Shown: in pieces, positions 17,582-26,084 of the stretch
Position numbering within the stretch: the first letter of the stretch is position 1
Layout: each line of letters starts with the position of its first letter
Origin: DASXKD01 sp963762735
Lineage (GTDB): Bacteria > Actinomycetota > Actinomycetes > Streptosporangiales > Streptosporangiaceae
Direction: 5' to 3'
NCBI GenBank assembly: GCA_963762735.1
Contig: CAVXMG010000005.1
Coordinates: forward strand, 62,001 to 126,000
Length of the DNA stretch: 64,000 bases
The notes under the pieces: model-generated
Databases searched by the model: none
Seen by the model: the letters and a program-made list of their open reading frames with translations, nothing else
What the model was told of the DNA's origin: nothing
Position numbers and translations under genes: made by a program

Positions 17582-18119
17582 TACTCACCCGGTGGCCGTT
17601 CTGGCGCGGGCAGATGTGCCCCTCGGCGTCCAGCGGCAGCCCGCACAGCGGGCACGGCGGGCGGCCCTGGCCCACGATCTGGATCGCGCGCCGGGAGAAT
17701 GCCCGCGCCGCCGCCGGTGACAGCCGTACCCGCAGCACGCCCGGCCCGTTCTCGGGCACGTCCTCGGCCAGCGGCTCGATCGGGTTCTCCGTCTCCTCCT
17801 GGGCCTCGATGACCACCCGCTCCTCTTCGCCGTCCCACCCAAGGGCGATGGCGCCGACCCGGAAGTCCTCGGTCAGCGGCAGGTCGAGCGGGCCGTCGTC
17901 GGCGGGCCCGGCGCCCCCAGGGGCGCCCCCGGGGCCGCTCAGTACCTCGTCGAGCAACTCCTCGATCCGCTCCGCCAGCAGGCTTACCTGGAACTTCTCC
18001 ACGAGCACGCTGGTCACCCGGCCGCCCGCGCTGGCCTGCAAGTAGAAGCTGCGCTGCCCAGGCTGTCCAACCGTCCCGGCCACGAAACGCTCTGGAGCGT
18101 CGTAGGTGTAGACCGCCAT
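17574..18119 (-). CDS. DUF3090 family protein
   Basis: The 181-residue protein begins MAVYTYDAPERFVAGTVGQP and ends in a short zinc-ribbon-like segment, CPLCGLPLDAEGHICPRQNG. This architecture is typical of the actinobacterial DUF3090 family, whose function is unknown. I chose ATG 18119, preceded by GGGAG, over a start twelve codons upstream that overlaps the phosphatase. It lies between the phosphatase and SCO1664-family genes in a compact operon. Confidence 0.87.
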   Translation of the reverse strand: MAVYTYDAPERFVAGTVGQPGQRSFYLQASAGGRVTSVLVEKFQVSLLAERIEELLDEVLSGPGGAPGGAGPADDGPLDLPLTEDFRVGAIALGWDGEEERVVIEAQEETENPIEPLAEDVPENGPGVLRVRLSPAAARAFSRRAIQIVGQGRPPCPLCGLPLDAEGHICPRQNGHRVSNA

Positions 18120-18123
18120 CTCC

Positions 18124-18858
18124 CTATCCTCCCGCCCCGCCACCAATAACGGCATCGCCCTCGCCCAGCCCAGACCGCCCGGCCGCCTCGCCGGCCGGCT
18201 GACCGGGCTCGCCGGCGGCGGGCTCCGCCTTGGCCAGCCCGCCCATGCCCGCGCCGGTGTCGTTCATCCGCAGGACGAAGGGGCGCAACGGCGTGTAGCG
18301 GATCAGGCTGACCGAGCATGGATCCACCTGGATCCGCTGGAACATGTCCAGGTGCAGGCCCAGGCTGTCGGCGATGATCGATTTGATCACGTCGCCGTGC
18401 GAGCAGACCAGGTAGACCGCCTTCGGGCCGAGCCGGGCGTTCCAGTCCCTGATCGCGGCGACGGCACGTTCCTGCACGCCCGGCAGGGACTCGCCGCCGG
18501 GGCCGGGGAACCGCACCGCGCTCGGGTGCGCCTGCACCACCCGCCACAGCGGTTCCTTGGCCAGCCGCTTGATCGGCTTCCCGGTCCAATCTCCGTAGGC
18601 CACCTCGGCGAACCGGTCGTCCTCGGTGACCGCTACCTGGTGGCCGTTGCGTGCCGCGGCGATCGCGGCTGCCGTTTCCCGGCAGCGCTGCAGCGGGCTG
18701 CTGACGATCGCATCCAGCGGCACATCCGCCAGCCGGGCAGCCACCGCCGCCGCCTGGCCCCGGCCACGGTCGTCAAGCCCGATGCCAGGCGTGCGGCCGG
18801 TGAGCACACTTCCCGTGCCTGCCGTCAGGCCATGGCGCACCAGAAGAACCAACGTCAC
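18124..18858 (-). CDS. Histidine phosphatase family protein (MSMEG_4193 type)
   Basis: The catalytic VRHGLTAGTG motif near the N-terminus and SSPLQRCRETA, with CSHGD downstream, mark the phosphoglycerate-mutase-like histidine phosphatase superfamily. The first His forms the phospho-intermediate and the SHGD His completes the pocket. The last 40 residues are low-complexity Gly/Ala/Glu. It is the first gene of the phosphatase-DUF3090-SCO1664 operon. The substrate is not known. Confidence 0.87.
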   Translation of the reverse strand: MTLVLLVRHGLTAGTGSVLTGRTPGIGLDDRGRGQAAAVAARLADVPLDAIVSSPLQRCRETAAAIAAARNGHQVAVTEDDRFAEVAYGDWTGKPIKRLAKEPLWRVVQAHPSAVRFPGPGGESLPGVQERAVAAIRDWNARLGPKAVYLVCSHGDVIKSIIADSLGLHLDMFQRIQVDPCSVSLIRYTPLRPFVLRMNDTGAGMGGLAKAEPAAGEPGQPAGEAAGRSGLGEGDAVIGGGAGG

Positions 18859-18884
18859 GCCCCCGACTCTAGAGGGTGATCAGC

Positions 18885-18950
18885 GGCCCCCGTGACGGAG
18901 GAACGGGGCCGCAGGCCAGCGGGGGTTCCAGGGGGTCGCCCCCCTGGGCC
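18885..18950 (-). repeat. Dispersed double-hairpin element, copy R4
   Basis: Shown as plus-strand sequence, hairpin 2 is GGCCCCCGT-GACGGAGGA-ACGGGGCC (18885-18910, one bulged base) and hairpin 1 is CCAGGGGG-TCGC-CCCCCTGG (18928-18947). Read on the minus strand, the loops are TCCTCCGTC and GCGA. The copy sits 3' of fabI and next to R5, as a tandem pair. Confidence 0.75.
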
Positions 18951-18959
18951 AGCACGGCC

Positions 18960-19030
18960 GAAGCAGCCGCGACGGAGTCGCGGGGGCTTCGAGCCAGCGG
19001 GGGTTCCAGGGGGTCGCCCCCCTGGGCTAG
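18960..19030 (-). repeat. Dispersed double-hairpin element, copy R5 with replaced hairpin 2
   Basis: Hairpin 1 (CCAGGGGG-TCGC-CCCCCTGG, 19006-19025) is identical to that of R4. The second hairpin has an unrelated stem: GAAGC (18960-18964) pairs with GCTTC (18986-18990), and CCGCGA (18967-18972) with TCGCGG (18978-18983), around CGGAG. The linker CCAGCGGGGGTT is conserved. Keeping a hairpin while its sequence is replaced argues that structure matters. It lies just after the fabI stop codon. Confidence 0.7.
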
Positions 19031-19032
19031 CA

Positions 19033-19801
19033 TCAGCCGCCGACCGCGTGGACCCCGCCGTCGGCGTGCACGATCTCGCCGGTGGTCGCGGGGAACCAGT
19101 CCGACAGCAGCGCCACGCAGGCGCGGGCGGCCGGCTCCGGGTTGGAAATCTCCCAGCCGAGCGGCGCCCGGGCTGGCCAGACATCCTCGAACGCGGCGAA
19201 GCCGGGGATGGACTTGGCGGCCATGGTGCGCAGTGGGCCCGCGGCCACCAGGTTCACCCGGATCCCGCGCGGGCCAAGGTCACGGGCCAGGTAGCGGGCA
19301 CAAGACTCCAGGCCGGCCTTGGCCACGCCCATCCAGTCGTAGGCGGGCCAGGCCACGGACGCGTCGAAGTCCAGGCCGACCACGGCTCCGCCGCCGTCCA
19401 TCAGCGGCAGCGCCGCCATGGCCAGTGCCTTGAGCGAGTACGCGGACACGTGCACGGCGGTGGCCACGTCGGCCCACTCGGTGTCAAGGAAGTTGCCGCC
19501 CAGGGCTGACTGGGGCGCGAACGCGATCACCGTGCAGCACCCCGTCCAGCCGCGGCACGTGCTCGGCGACCCGGTCGGCCAGCGAGGCCAGCTGCCCTTC
19601 GTCGGTCACGTCGAGTTCGAGCACCGGCGGGGTCTGCGGCAGCCGTTTTGCAATCCGCTCCACCAGGCTCAGCCGGCCGAAACCGGTGAGCACAACCGTC
19701 GCGCCTTCCTGCTGGGCGATGCGCGCCACGTGGAACGCGATCGAGGCGTCGGTGAGCACGCCGGTCACCAGCAGCCGCTTGCCGTCCAGGATCCCCATCA
19801 C
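19033..19801 (-). pseudogene. fabI: Enoyl-[acyl-carrier-protein] reductase (FabI/InhA type), frameshifted
   Basis: MGILDGKRLLVTGVLTDASI opens an NADH-binding SDR of the InhA type, and AYDWMGVAKAGLES supplies the catalytic Tyr and Lys. It would reduce enoyl-ACP in fatty-acid elongation. The N-terminal frame runs to RLDGVLH at about 19530; the rest (VIAFAPQSALGGNFLDTEWA onward) is one base out of phase, explained by one extra G in CTGCACGGTGATC. The gene follows fabG by 16 bases, as in the mabA-inhA operon. Loss of this step is usually lethal, so a sequence error is likely. Confidence 0.85.
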
Positions 19802-19817
19802 GCCGCTCCGTCCATGG

Positions 19818-20522
19818 TCAGTGCCCCATACCGAGGCCGCCGTCGACCGGTATCACCGCGCCGGTGATGTAGCCGGCCTCGTCGGAGGCCAGGAACGCCA
19901 CCGCGGCCGCGATCTCATCCGCCGAGGCCATCCGGGCCAGCGGCACCCTGGCCAGGGTCGCCTCCCTGGCCTGCTCCGGCATGGCCGCAGTCATGTCGGT
20001 CTCCACCAGGCCAGGCGCCACTACGTTGCTGGTGATGTTCCGGGGTGCCAGCTCCCTGGCCAGCGAGCGGGCCAGCCCGACCAGGCCTGCCTTGGCCGCG
20101 GCGTAGTTGGCCTGCCCGGCCGAGCCGAGCAGCCCGGCCACCGAGGAAATGAAGATCAGCCGCCCGTGCCGGGCCCGCATCATGGGGCGTACCGCCCGCT
20201 TGGCCACCCGGTAGGCGCCGGTCAGGTTGGTGTCGATCACGGAGGTGAACGCGTCCTCGCTCATCAAAGCGAGCAACTGGTCCTGGTTGATCCCGGCGTT
20301 GGCGACCAGGATCTCCACCGGCCCCTGGCCGGCCTCGACCTTCTTGAACGCCTCCTCCACCGATGCCGTGTCCCGCACGTCGCACGCCACCGTGGCCAGC
20401 CCCTCGACGGGCTCGCCCGAGCGGGACGTCACGGTGACCCGGTCGCCGCCGGCGGCCAGCCGCCGCGCAATCGCCAGGCCGATGCCCCGGTTGCCACCGG
20501 TAACGAGCGCGGACCTGGCCAT
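19818..20522 (-). CDS. fabG: 3-oxoacyl-[acyl-carrier-protein] reductase (FabG/MabA)
   Basis: A 234-residue SDR with the cofactor motif TGGNRGIG, the NAG motif (LVANAGIN), the catalytic Ser-Tyr-Lys triad in ISSVAG and NYAAAKAG, and the C-terminal VDGGLGMGH. It reduces 3-oxoacyl-ACP with NADPH. The first strand is short (MARSALVTGG), as in MabA. AGGAGGT sits about ten bases before the ATG. It is first in the fabG-fabI operon and diverges from tldD across 71 bases. Confidence 0.92.
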   Translation of the reverse strand: MARSALVTGGNRGIGLAIARRLAAGGDRVTVTSRSGEPVEGLATVACDVRDTASVEEAFKKVEAGQGPVEILVANAGINQDQLLALMSEDAFTSVIDTNLTGAYRVAKRAVRPMMRARHGRLIFISSVAGLLGSAGQANYAAAKAGLVGLARSLARELAPRNITSNVVAPGLVETDMTAAMPEQAREATLARVPLARMASADEIAAAVAFLASDEAGYITGAVIPVDGGLGMGH

Positions 20523-20593
20523 TGGCGTGGTACCTCCTGGGAGCTGGCGGGGCGATCCCCGCGAGCGTACCGCCTCTCAGGCGGTGAGATAGG

Positions 20594-22141
20594 TTGCCTT
20601 TCGTGGCTGATACCGCTGGTAGTCCGAACGGCCGGATCGACCCCGAGTTCACCGCCTACCCGCTGCGGTCCCTCGCCGACAACGCACTGCAGCACGCCAC
20701 CGAACTCGGGGCACAGCACGCGGACTTCCGCGCCGAGCGGATCCTGGCCCAGCAGATCATGCTGTCCGACGGCATGCCGGAAACCCTGTCCGACCGGGAC
20801 GTGCTGGGCCTTGCGGTGCGGGTGGTCGTCGACGGCACCTGGGGCTTCGCGGCCACCGTGGACATGACGCCCGACGCGGCGGCCCTTGCGGCCGCCGAAG
20901 CGGTGCAGGTCGCGCGGGTTGCTGCCGCCATCAATTCAGAACGGATCGACCTGGCTGACGAGCCCAGGCACGGCGACGTGGTCTGGGTGTCGGCGTATGA
21001 GACAGACCCGTTCGAAGCGAGCCTGGCCGACAAGGTCGAACTGCTGAAGCAGTGGAGTTCGGGGCTGCTGGCACACGAGCGGATCGCGCACGTGGACGCG
21101 ACGCTGCTGCAGGCCCGTGAATGCAAGTTCTACTGCGACGGGGCGACCACGGCCCTGCAGCAGCGGGTCCGGATTGCCCCGGAGGTCAACTGCGTCGCGA
21201 TCGAGCCGGACGGGCGCTTCGAGACGATGCGCACGCTTGCCCCGTCGGCCGGGCGCGGCCTTGAATACCTGGGCGGCAGCCCGTGGAGCGGCACGGGCGC
21301 CTGGGATTTCCCTGCCGAACTGGCGGCCATGCCCGGCCTGCTGGCGGAGAAGCTGGCCGCGCCGAGCGTCACGCCGGGCCGTTACGACCTGGTCATCGAC
21401 CCGAGCAACCTGTGGCTCACCATTCACGAGTCGATCGGCCACGCCACCGAACTGGACCGGGCGCTCGGATACGAGGCCGCGTTCGCCGGCACCTCCTTCG
21501 CCACCCCGGACAAGCTCGGGAACCTGCGCTACGGCTCCCCCGTGATGCACGTGACCGGGGACCGGACCGCCGAGCACGGCCTGGCCAGCGTCGGCTACGA
21601 CGACGAGGGGGTCGCGGCCCAGTCCTGGGACCTGATCACCGGCGGCATCCTCACCGGGTACCAGGTGGACCGGCGGATGGCGCTGATGCGCGGCCTGGAC
21701 CGGTCCCGCGGCTGCGCGTTCGCCGACTCCCCACAGCACATGCCGATCCAGCGGATGGCCAATGTCTCGCTGCAGCCCGCGGCCGGGGGCCCGGACACCG
21801 AGGAGCTGATCGCCGGGGTGGACGAGGGCATCTACATCGTCGGCGACAAGAGCTGGTCGATCGACATGCAGCGGTACAACTTCCAGTTCACCGGGCAGCG
21901 TTTCTACCGGATCTCCCGCGGGAGGCTGGCCGGGCAGCTCCGCGATGCCGCCTACCAGTCGGTGACCACCGACTTCTGGAACAGCATGGAAGCGCTCGGC
22001 GGCCCGCAGACCTACGTGCTCGGCGGCGCCTTCAACTGCGGCAAGGGCCAGCCCATGCAGGTCGCGCCGGTCAGTCACGGCTGCCCGGCAGCGGTGTTCC
22101 GCGGTATCCGGATCCTCAACACCGCGCAGGAGGGCGCATGA
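20594..22141 (+). CDS. tldD: TldD-family metalloprotease subunit
   Basis: The 515-residue protein carries the zinc-binding HExxxH as HESIGH near residue 279. The TldD-type C-terminus has GQRFYRISRGRLAGQLRDAA and GGAFNCGKGQPMQVAPVSHG. With TldE it forms a heterodimer that degrades or matures small peptides in the cytoplasm. The start is TTG 20594 or GTG 20603; neither has a strong ribosome-binding site. The stop overlaps the partner's ATG as ATGA. Confidence 0.92.
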   Translation: MPFVADTAGSPNGRIDPEFTAYPLRSLADNALQHATELGAQHADFRAERILAQQIMLSDGMPETLSDRDVLGLAVRVVVDGTWGFAATVDMTPDAAALAAAEAVQVARVAAAINSERIDLADEPRHGDVVWVSAYETDPFEASLADKVELLKQWSSGLLAHERIAHVDATLLQARECKFYCDGATTALQQRVRIAPEVNCVAIEPDGRFETMRTLAPSAGRGLEYLGGSPWSGTGAWDFPAELAAMPGLLAEKLAAPSVTPGRYDLVIDPSNLWLTIHESIGHATELDRALGYEAAFAGTSFATPDKLGNLRYGSPVMHVTGDRTAEHGLASVGYDDEGVAAQSWDLITGGILTGYQVDRRMALMRGLDRSRGCAFADSPQHMPIQRMANVSLQPAAGGPDTEELIAGVDEGIYIVGDKSWSIDMQRYNFQFTGQRFYRISRGRLAGQLRDAAYQSVTTDFWNSMEALGGPQTYVLGGAFNCGKGQPMQVAPVSHGCPAAVFRGIRILNTAQEGA

Positions 22142-23558
22142 CTCCGCAGGAGACGGTGGAACGTGCGCTGGCCGCCGCCCGGTGCGAGGACTGCATCGTG
22201 ATCGCCGATGAGACCTCCACGGCAAACCTGCGCTGGGCAGCGAACTCGCTGACCACCAACGGGGTGGCCCGGTCGCGCCAGCTCACGGTCATCGCGATCG
22301 CCCGCGGTGCCGGCGGCCCGCAGGCCGGCGTGGTGTCAAGGGCCGGGGTGCGCGCGGACCAGGTGGCGGACGTCGTTGCCGCGGCGGAGTCGGCCGCCAG
22401 CCAGAGTTCCCCGGCCGAGGATGCGCAGCCGCTGCTCGGTCCGGGCGACCCGGAGGCGTTCGGTGTCAAGGAAGGGCCCGGAGCCCGGCCAGCCCGGCTG
22501 GGACGACGAGCCGGGCAGCACCGGCATCGGCGTGTTCACCAACGTTCTCGCCAGCTCTCGGCGAGGCGTTCGGGGCGGCAGCAGCGGCCGGGCGGAAGCT
22601 GTACGGGTACGCCGAGCACTCGCTGACCAGCACCTTCCTCGGTACCTCCACCGGGCTGCGGCTGCGCCACGACCAGCCCACCGGCAAGGCCGACATCAAC
22701 GCCAAGTCGGCCGGGCCTGGCGCCTCCGCCTGGGCCGGCCGGGCCACCCGCGACTTCACCGACGTGGACGTCGCGGCGATAGCCGCCGGCCTGGGCCAGC
22801 GGCTCGACTGGGCCCGGCGGCAGATCGAGCTGCCCGCGGGCAGGTACGAGACGCTGCTTTCCCCGAGCGCCATGGCCGACCTGTTCATCTACCTCTACTG
22901 GTCCGCCGTGGCAAAGGACGCGCTGGACGGCCGCACCGTGTTCAGCAAGCCGGGCGGCGGGACCAGGATCGGTGAGCGGCTGGCCAGCCTGCCGGTGACA
23001 CTGCGCAGCGACCCGGGGGCCGCGGGGCTGCGGTGTGCCCCGTTCGTGATCGCGCGCACCTCCAAGCGCGACGCATCGGTCTTCGACAACGGCCTGGCGA
23101 TCCCCCCGGTCACCTGGGTGGACAACGGCGTGCTCAGCGCCCTGGCGCAGACGAGGTGGACCGCCGGGCTGTCTGGGCTGCCGCCCACGCCCGGCACCGG
23201 CAACCTGATCCTCGAGAGCGCCGGAGCCGGCGCGTCCCTGGACGAGCTGATTGCCGGGACCCGGCGGGGCCTGCTGGTCACCTGCCTGTGGTACGTCCGC
23301 GAGGTCGATCCGCAGACGCTGCTGCTCACCGGTCTCACCAGGGACGGGGTCTACCTGGTGGAGGACGGCGAGGTGACCGGCGCGGTCAACAACTTCAGGT
23401 TCAACGAGAGCCCGGTCGGCCTGCTCAGGCGCCTCGCCGAGGTAGGCGGCACCGTTCCCGCCCTGCCGCGGGAGTGGAGTGACTACTTCACCCGCTCGGC
23501 GATGCCCCCGGCGCGGTTCGAAGACTTCAACATGTCCTCGGTCAGCCAAGCGAGTTAA
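22138..23558 (+). pseudogene. pmbA: TldE/PmbA-family partner, two frameshifts
   Basis: The N-terminal third (MTPQETVERALAAARCEDC to GPGDPEAFGVKEG) is in one frame. DDEPGSTGIGVFTNVLAS is in a second, from about 22480. LGEAFGAAAAAGRKLYGYA and everything to the stop are in a third, from about 22556. Each switch equals one extra base. The C-terminus keeps the family blocks YETLLSPSAMADLF, PGTGNLILE and VNNFRFNESPVGLL. TldE lacks zinc ligands and supports TldD. ATGA overlap with tldD implies coupling. Confidence 0.85.
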
Positions 23559-23571
23559 GGGAGGGCCAGCG

Positions 23572-23784
23572 CTAGCTGTCCTCTAGCCGGAAGCCGACCT
23601 TTATGCCCACCTGGTAGTGGGCTACCTCGCCGTCCCTGATCTGGCCGCGGATCTCGGTGACCTCGAACCAGTCAAGATGCCGCAGGGTCTGGGCGGCTCG
23701 CCGTACCCCGTTGCCGATCGCGGTCTCGATATCGTCCGGCGAGGTGCCGACGATCTCGGTCACCCGGTACGTTCGATCAGTCAT
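23572..23784 (-). CDS. Dodecin family flavin-binding protein
   Basis: A 70-residue dodecin, recognisable from TYRVTEIVGTSPDDIETAI, the conserved Trp in LDWFEVTEIRGQI and the C-terminal YQVGIKVGFRLE strand. Dodecins assemble into hollow 12-mers that store or buffer flavins. GGAGG lies before the ATG. It diverges from an FMN-dependent oxidase with only 27 bases between start codons, a pairing that fits flavin handling. Confidence 0.93.
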   Translation of the reverse strand: MTDRTYRVTEIVGTSPDDIETAIGNGVRRAAQTLRHLDWFEVTEIRGQIRDGEVAHYQVGIKVGFRLEDS

Positions 23785-23811
23785 GATCCCTCCAGGCTTT
23801 GGGGAGCGCCT

Positions 23812-24864
23812 GTGGCCGTGGACATCGCGGAACTGGAGCGGCGGGCCAGGCGCTTGCTCACCCCCGAGATCTATGACTACTACGCGGGCGGCTCGGGAAG
23901 CGAGCGGACACTACGGGCCAGCGTAGCCGCGTGGCACCAGCACTGGTTGCTGCCCCGGGTACTGCGCGATGTGTCCACGGTCGACACCAGCGTGCGGCTG
24001 CCCGGCCTGCCGGAGACCGTCGCCCGGACCCCGGTCGGGGTGGCGCCCACCGGGTTCCAGGGCCTGGCCAGCCCCGACGGCGAACTGGCCACCGCCCGTG
24101 GCGCCGCCGCCGCGGGCGCGCTCATGATCGTGTCCAGCCGGTCCAGCCGGCGCCTCGAGGACATTGGCAAGATCGCCGCGGACGGCGAAGGCGCCTGGTG
24201 GTTCCAGGTCTACGTGATGCGGGACCGGGATCTCACGGTGCGGCTGGTCGCCCGAGCGGTCGCGGCGGGCGCCCGGGCGCTTGTGCTCACCGCGGACACC
24301 CCGGTGGTGGGCCACAAGCGGCGCGACCGCGGCGAGGACTTGATCACCGAGACTGAGTTCACCGTCAACACCGGGCCGCTGGCCGACCTTTCCCTTGCCG
24401 AGCAGGCGGCCGACCTGACCTTCGCCGACATCGGCTGGCTGGCCCGGCTGAGCGGTGTGCCCGTGCTGGTCAAGGGCGTGCTGCGGGCGGACGACGCGCG
24501 TGCCTGCCTGGCCGCGGGCGCGGCCGGGGTGATCGTGTCCAACCACGGCGGGCGCCAGCTCGACGGGGCGGTGCCGACCGCGCTGGCGCTGCCCGCCGTG
24601 GCCGCGGAGGTGGGCAGCGCCGCCGCGGTGTTCGCGGACGGCGGGCTGCGCACCGGCGAGGACGTGCTCGCGGCGCTCGGCCTCGGGGCCCGGGCGGTGT
24701 TCCTCGGCCGCCCGGTGCTGTGGGCGCTGGCATGCGGCGGCGCCAAAGGTGTCCGGAATCTGCTTACCGGGCTCACCAGCGACCTGGCCCACGCCATGAC
24801 GCTCGCCGGAGCGGCGACGCTGGCAGGCGTCGCAGGGGTGACGCGGACCCCGGGCAGCGCATAG
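23812..24864 (+). CDS. FMN-dependent alpha-hydroxy-acid oxidizing protein
   Basis: A 350-residue TIM-barrel of the lactate/glycolate oxidase family. It contains YDYYAGGSGSERTLRAS, the barrel lysine in VLVKGVLRADDA, and the active-site NHGGRQLDGA with catalytic His and Arg. The phosphate-binding end is FADGGLRTGEDVLAALGLG. It would oxidise a 2-hydroxyacid to a 2-oxoacid; the true substrate is open. GTG 23812 follows GGGGAG at 23801; frame upstream of it is antisense to dodecin. Confidence 0.9.
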   Translation: MAVDIAELERRARRLLTPEIYDYYAGGSGSERTLRASVAAWHQHWLLPRVLRDVSTVDTSVRLPGLPETVARTPVGVAPTGFQGLASPDGELATARGAAAAGALMIVSSRSSRRLEDIGKIAADGEGAWWFQVYVMRDRDLTVRLVARAVAAGARALVLTADTPVVGHKRRDRGEDLITETEFTVNTGPLADLSLAEQAADLTFADIGWLARLSGVPVLVKGVLRADDARACLAAGAAGVIVSNHGGRQLDGAVPTALALPAVAAEVGSAAAVFADGGLRTGEDVLAALGLGARAVFLGRPVLWALACGGAKGVRNLLTGLTSDLAHAMTLAGAATLAGVAGVTRTPGSA

Positions 24865-24874
24865 CTTGTAAGAC

Positions 24875-25261
24875 GTGAGGGTGCTGCCCAAGAGCCGACG
24901 CGACACCGCGCACCTGGTGACCGAGGCGCGCAAGCCGCGCTCGGAGGACATCGCGTACCGGGAGCGCCGCTACCTGATCATGATGGGCTTCCGGGTGGCT
25001 TGTTTCGGGCTGACCATCGCGCTGTTCGCCGCGGGAGCGGGCTGGTTCGCGGCCATTCCCGCGGTCGGCGCCATCACGATTCCGTACTTCGCCGTCGTGT
25101 TCGCCAACGGAGGACGCGAGCCGACGAGCACGCGGGGTTTCCGTGCTTACGAACCGAAACTACCGGAGCGATACTCCGGACCCGGCCACGACACCCCAAG
25201 CGGTCCCCCCGCCGCAGGTCAGCCGGGTGACGGCGGGGTACCCGGCGCCGGCCAAGAATGA
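24875..25261 (+). CDS. DUF3099 domain membrane protein
   Basis: The 128-residue product has the DUF3099 pattern: a basic N-terminus ending SEDIAYRERRYLIMMG, two helices (FRVACFGLTIALFAAGAG and IPAVGAITIPYFAVVFANG) and a Pro/Gly-rich tail. The function is unknown. GTG 24875 begins ten bases after the oxidase stop, so the two may be co-transcribed. The noncoding 25.3-26.1 kb region follows. Confidence 0.8.
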   Translation: MRVLPKSRRDTAHLVTEARKPRSEDIAYRERRYLIMMGFRVACFGLTIALFAAGAGWFAAIPAVGAITIPYFAVVFANGGREPTSTRGFRAYEPKLPERYSGPGHDTPSGPPAAGQPGDGGVPGAGQE

Positions 25262-25372
25262 AAGTCGAAAAGCCGACCCGGCCGCGCTGTTACAGTGCGC
25301 ACACATCGGGCGTTCCGACTACGTTCGGCAACGCGGCAGAGCAAGCGCACGCGACTCGAATGTGTACCGGGT

Positions 25373-25404
25373 TTGATGCATCGTGGTGGGATTCGGTGTA
25401 GCAT
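25373..25404 (+). promoter_or_regulatory. Possible promoter of the 6C-like RNA
   Basis: TTGATG (25373-25378) and TAGCAT (25399-25404) resemble -35 and -10 elements, with the hairpin array starting eight bases after the latter. The 20-base spacing is long for the main sigma factor, so this is tentative. Confidence 0.3.
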
Positions 25405-25530
25405 TCAAATCGGTGCTCTGGTCCCCCGTCGGAGCACCTGCCGGCGTTCCGGGCCCCCGTCGGAACGCCGATGAATGCGACGCCGGGTGGTTTGCCCCCG
25501 TAGCCACCCGGCGTCGCTCTATCTTCGGCG
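25405..25530 (+). ncRNA. 6C-like small RNA: three hairpins with CCCCCGT loops
   Basis: Three hairpins lie in tandem: GGTGCTC/GAGCACC (25412-25438), CGGCGTTCC/GGAACGCCG (25442-25470) and a 14-bp stem GCGACGCCGGGTGG/CCACCCGGCGTCGC (25477-25517). Each loop carries CCCCCGT. Tandem hairpins with C-run loops define the actinobacterial 6C RNA family. Here the runs are five C rather than six, so the family call is strong but not certain. The third stem is followed by TCTATCTTC and may terminate the RNA. No protein-coding pattern is seen. Confidence 0.7.
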
Positions 25531-25554
25531 CCTTTCAGGCGCCTTCGCCAAAGG

Positions 25555-25603
25555 CTCGCAGTCTCCCCCGGGGGGACGACCCCCCGGAACCCCCCGATGG
25601 TCC
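25555..25603 (+). repeat. Dispersed hairpin element, copy R6 (hairpin 1 and linker)
   Basis: CCGGGGGG-ACGA-CCCCCCGG (25568-25587) is followed by AACCCCCCGATGG. The hairpin 2 position holds unrelated sequence. It lies just 3' of the 6C-like RNA. Confidence 0.65.
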
Positions 25604-26084
25604 CCGGCCACGCATCGCGTCCACCTGCGGCCCAGGCTCTGGTCGGTGCCCCTCGCGGCCCCGGACAGTGTCCGGACAGTTCTGTCAGCAGCTCACACGT
25701 CCATGGGGCCGGCGTTCCTTGGCCTGACGGGCGCTGCCGTCTGCAGCCGGTCGCAAGTGTCCTGCGGAATCAGGCGCCTCCACCGCAGCCGACTGCGCGA
25801 GCCGGTGCGCAGCGGGCGGTGGGCCAGCTGGGCACGGAGTTCTGTCCGTGCGCAGCTGGCCCACCGGCTGTCACATCCCCGCCGCCGAACACCATTGGAT
25901 CGCCAACACGCATCTGGCGCCGGTCCGGGGCAACCCCCGGATGCCCATACTCGGCTGCGTCGCGCCATTTAAAGGTATAGACTAATTACCACGGGGCCTG
26001 TGATGCTTTCTTTGTGGTCTCCTTACCCTGCCTTTAAAGTAAGGCAAGCCTTTCCTAATAGACATCTTGACAACCGCCGCACGC
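25604..26084. other. Noncoding region with a long imperfect hairpin
   Basis: No convincing gene lies here. The most marked structure is a hairpin at 25818-25865: GGTGGGCCAGCTG pairs with CAGCTGGCCCACC, and after one mismatch GCACGGA pairs with TCCGTGC around a 6-base loop. The last 120 bases (25960-26080) turn AT-rich, with TTTAAAGGTATAGACTAATTA and two TTTAAAG words, unlike the surrounding DNA. That could be a promoter or operator, but no downstream plus-strand gene exists; the next gene ends here from the other strand. Confidence 0.45.

Noticed and set aside
19033..19801. Two separate short-chain dehydrogenase genes in place of one fabI
   Set aside because: The two frames abut exactly within one conserved motif and together equal one InhA-length protein.
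26020..26075. IdeR/DtxR-like iron box (TAAGGCAAGCCTTTCC)
   Set aside because: The palindrome is imperfect against the family consensus and no gene starts from it in the right direction.
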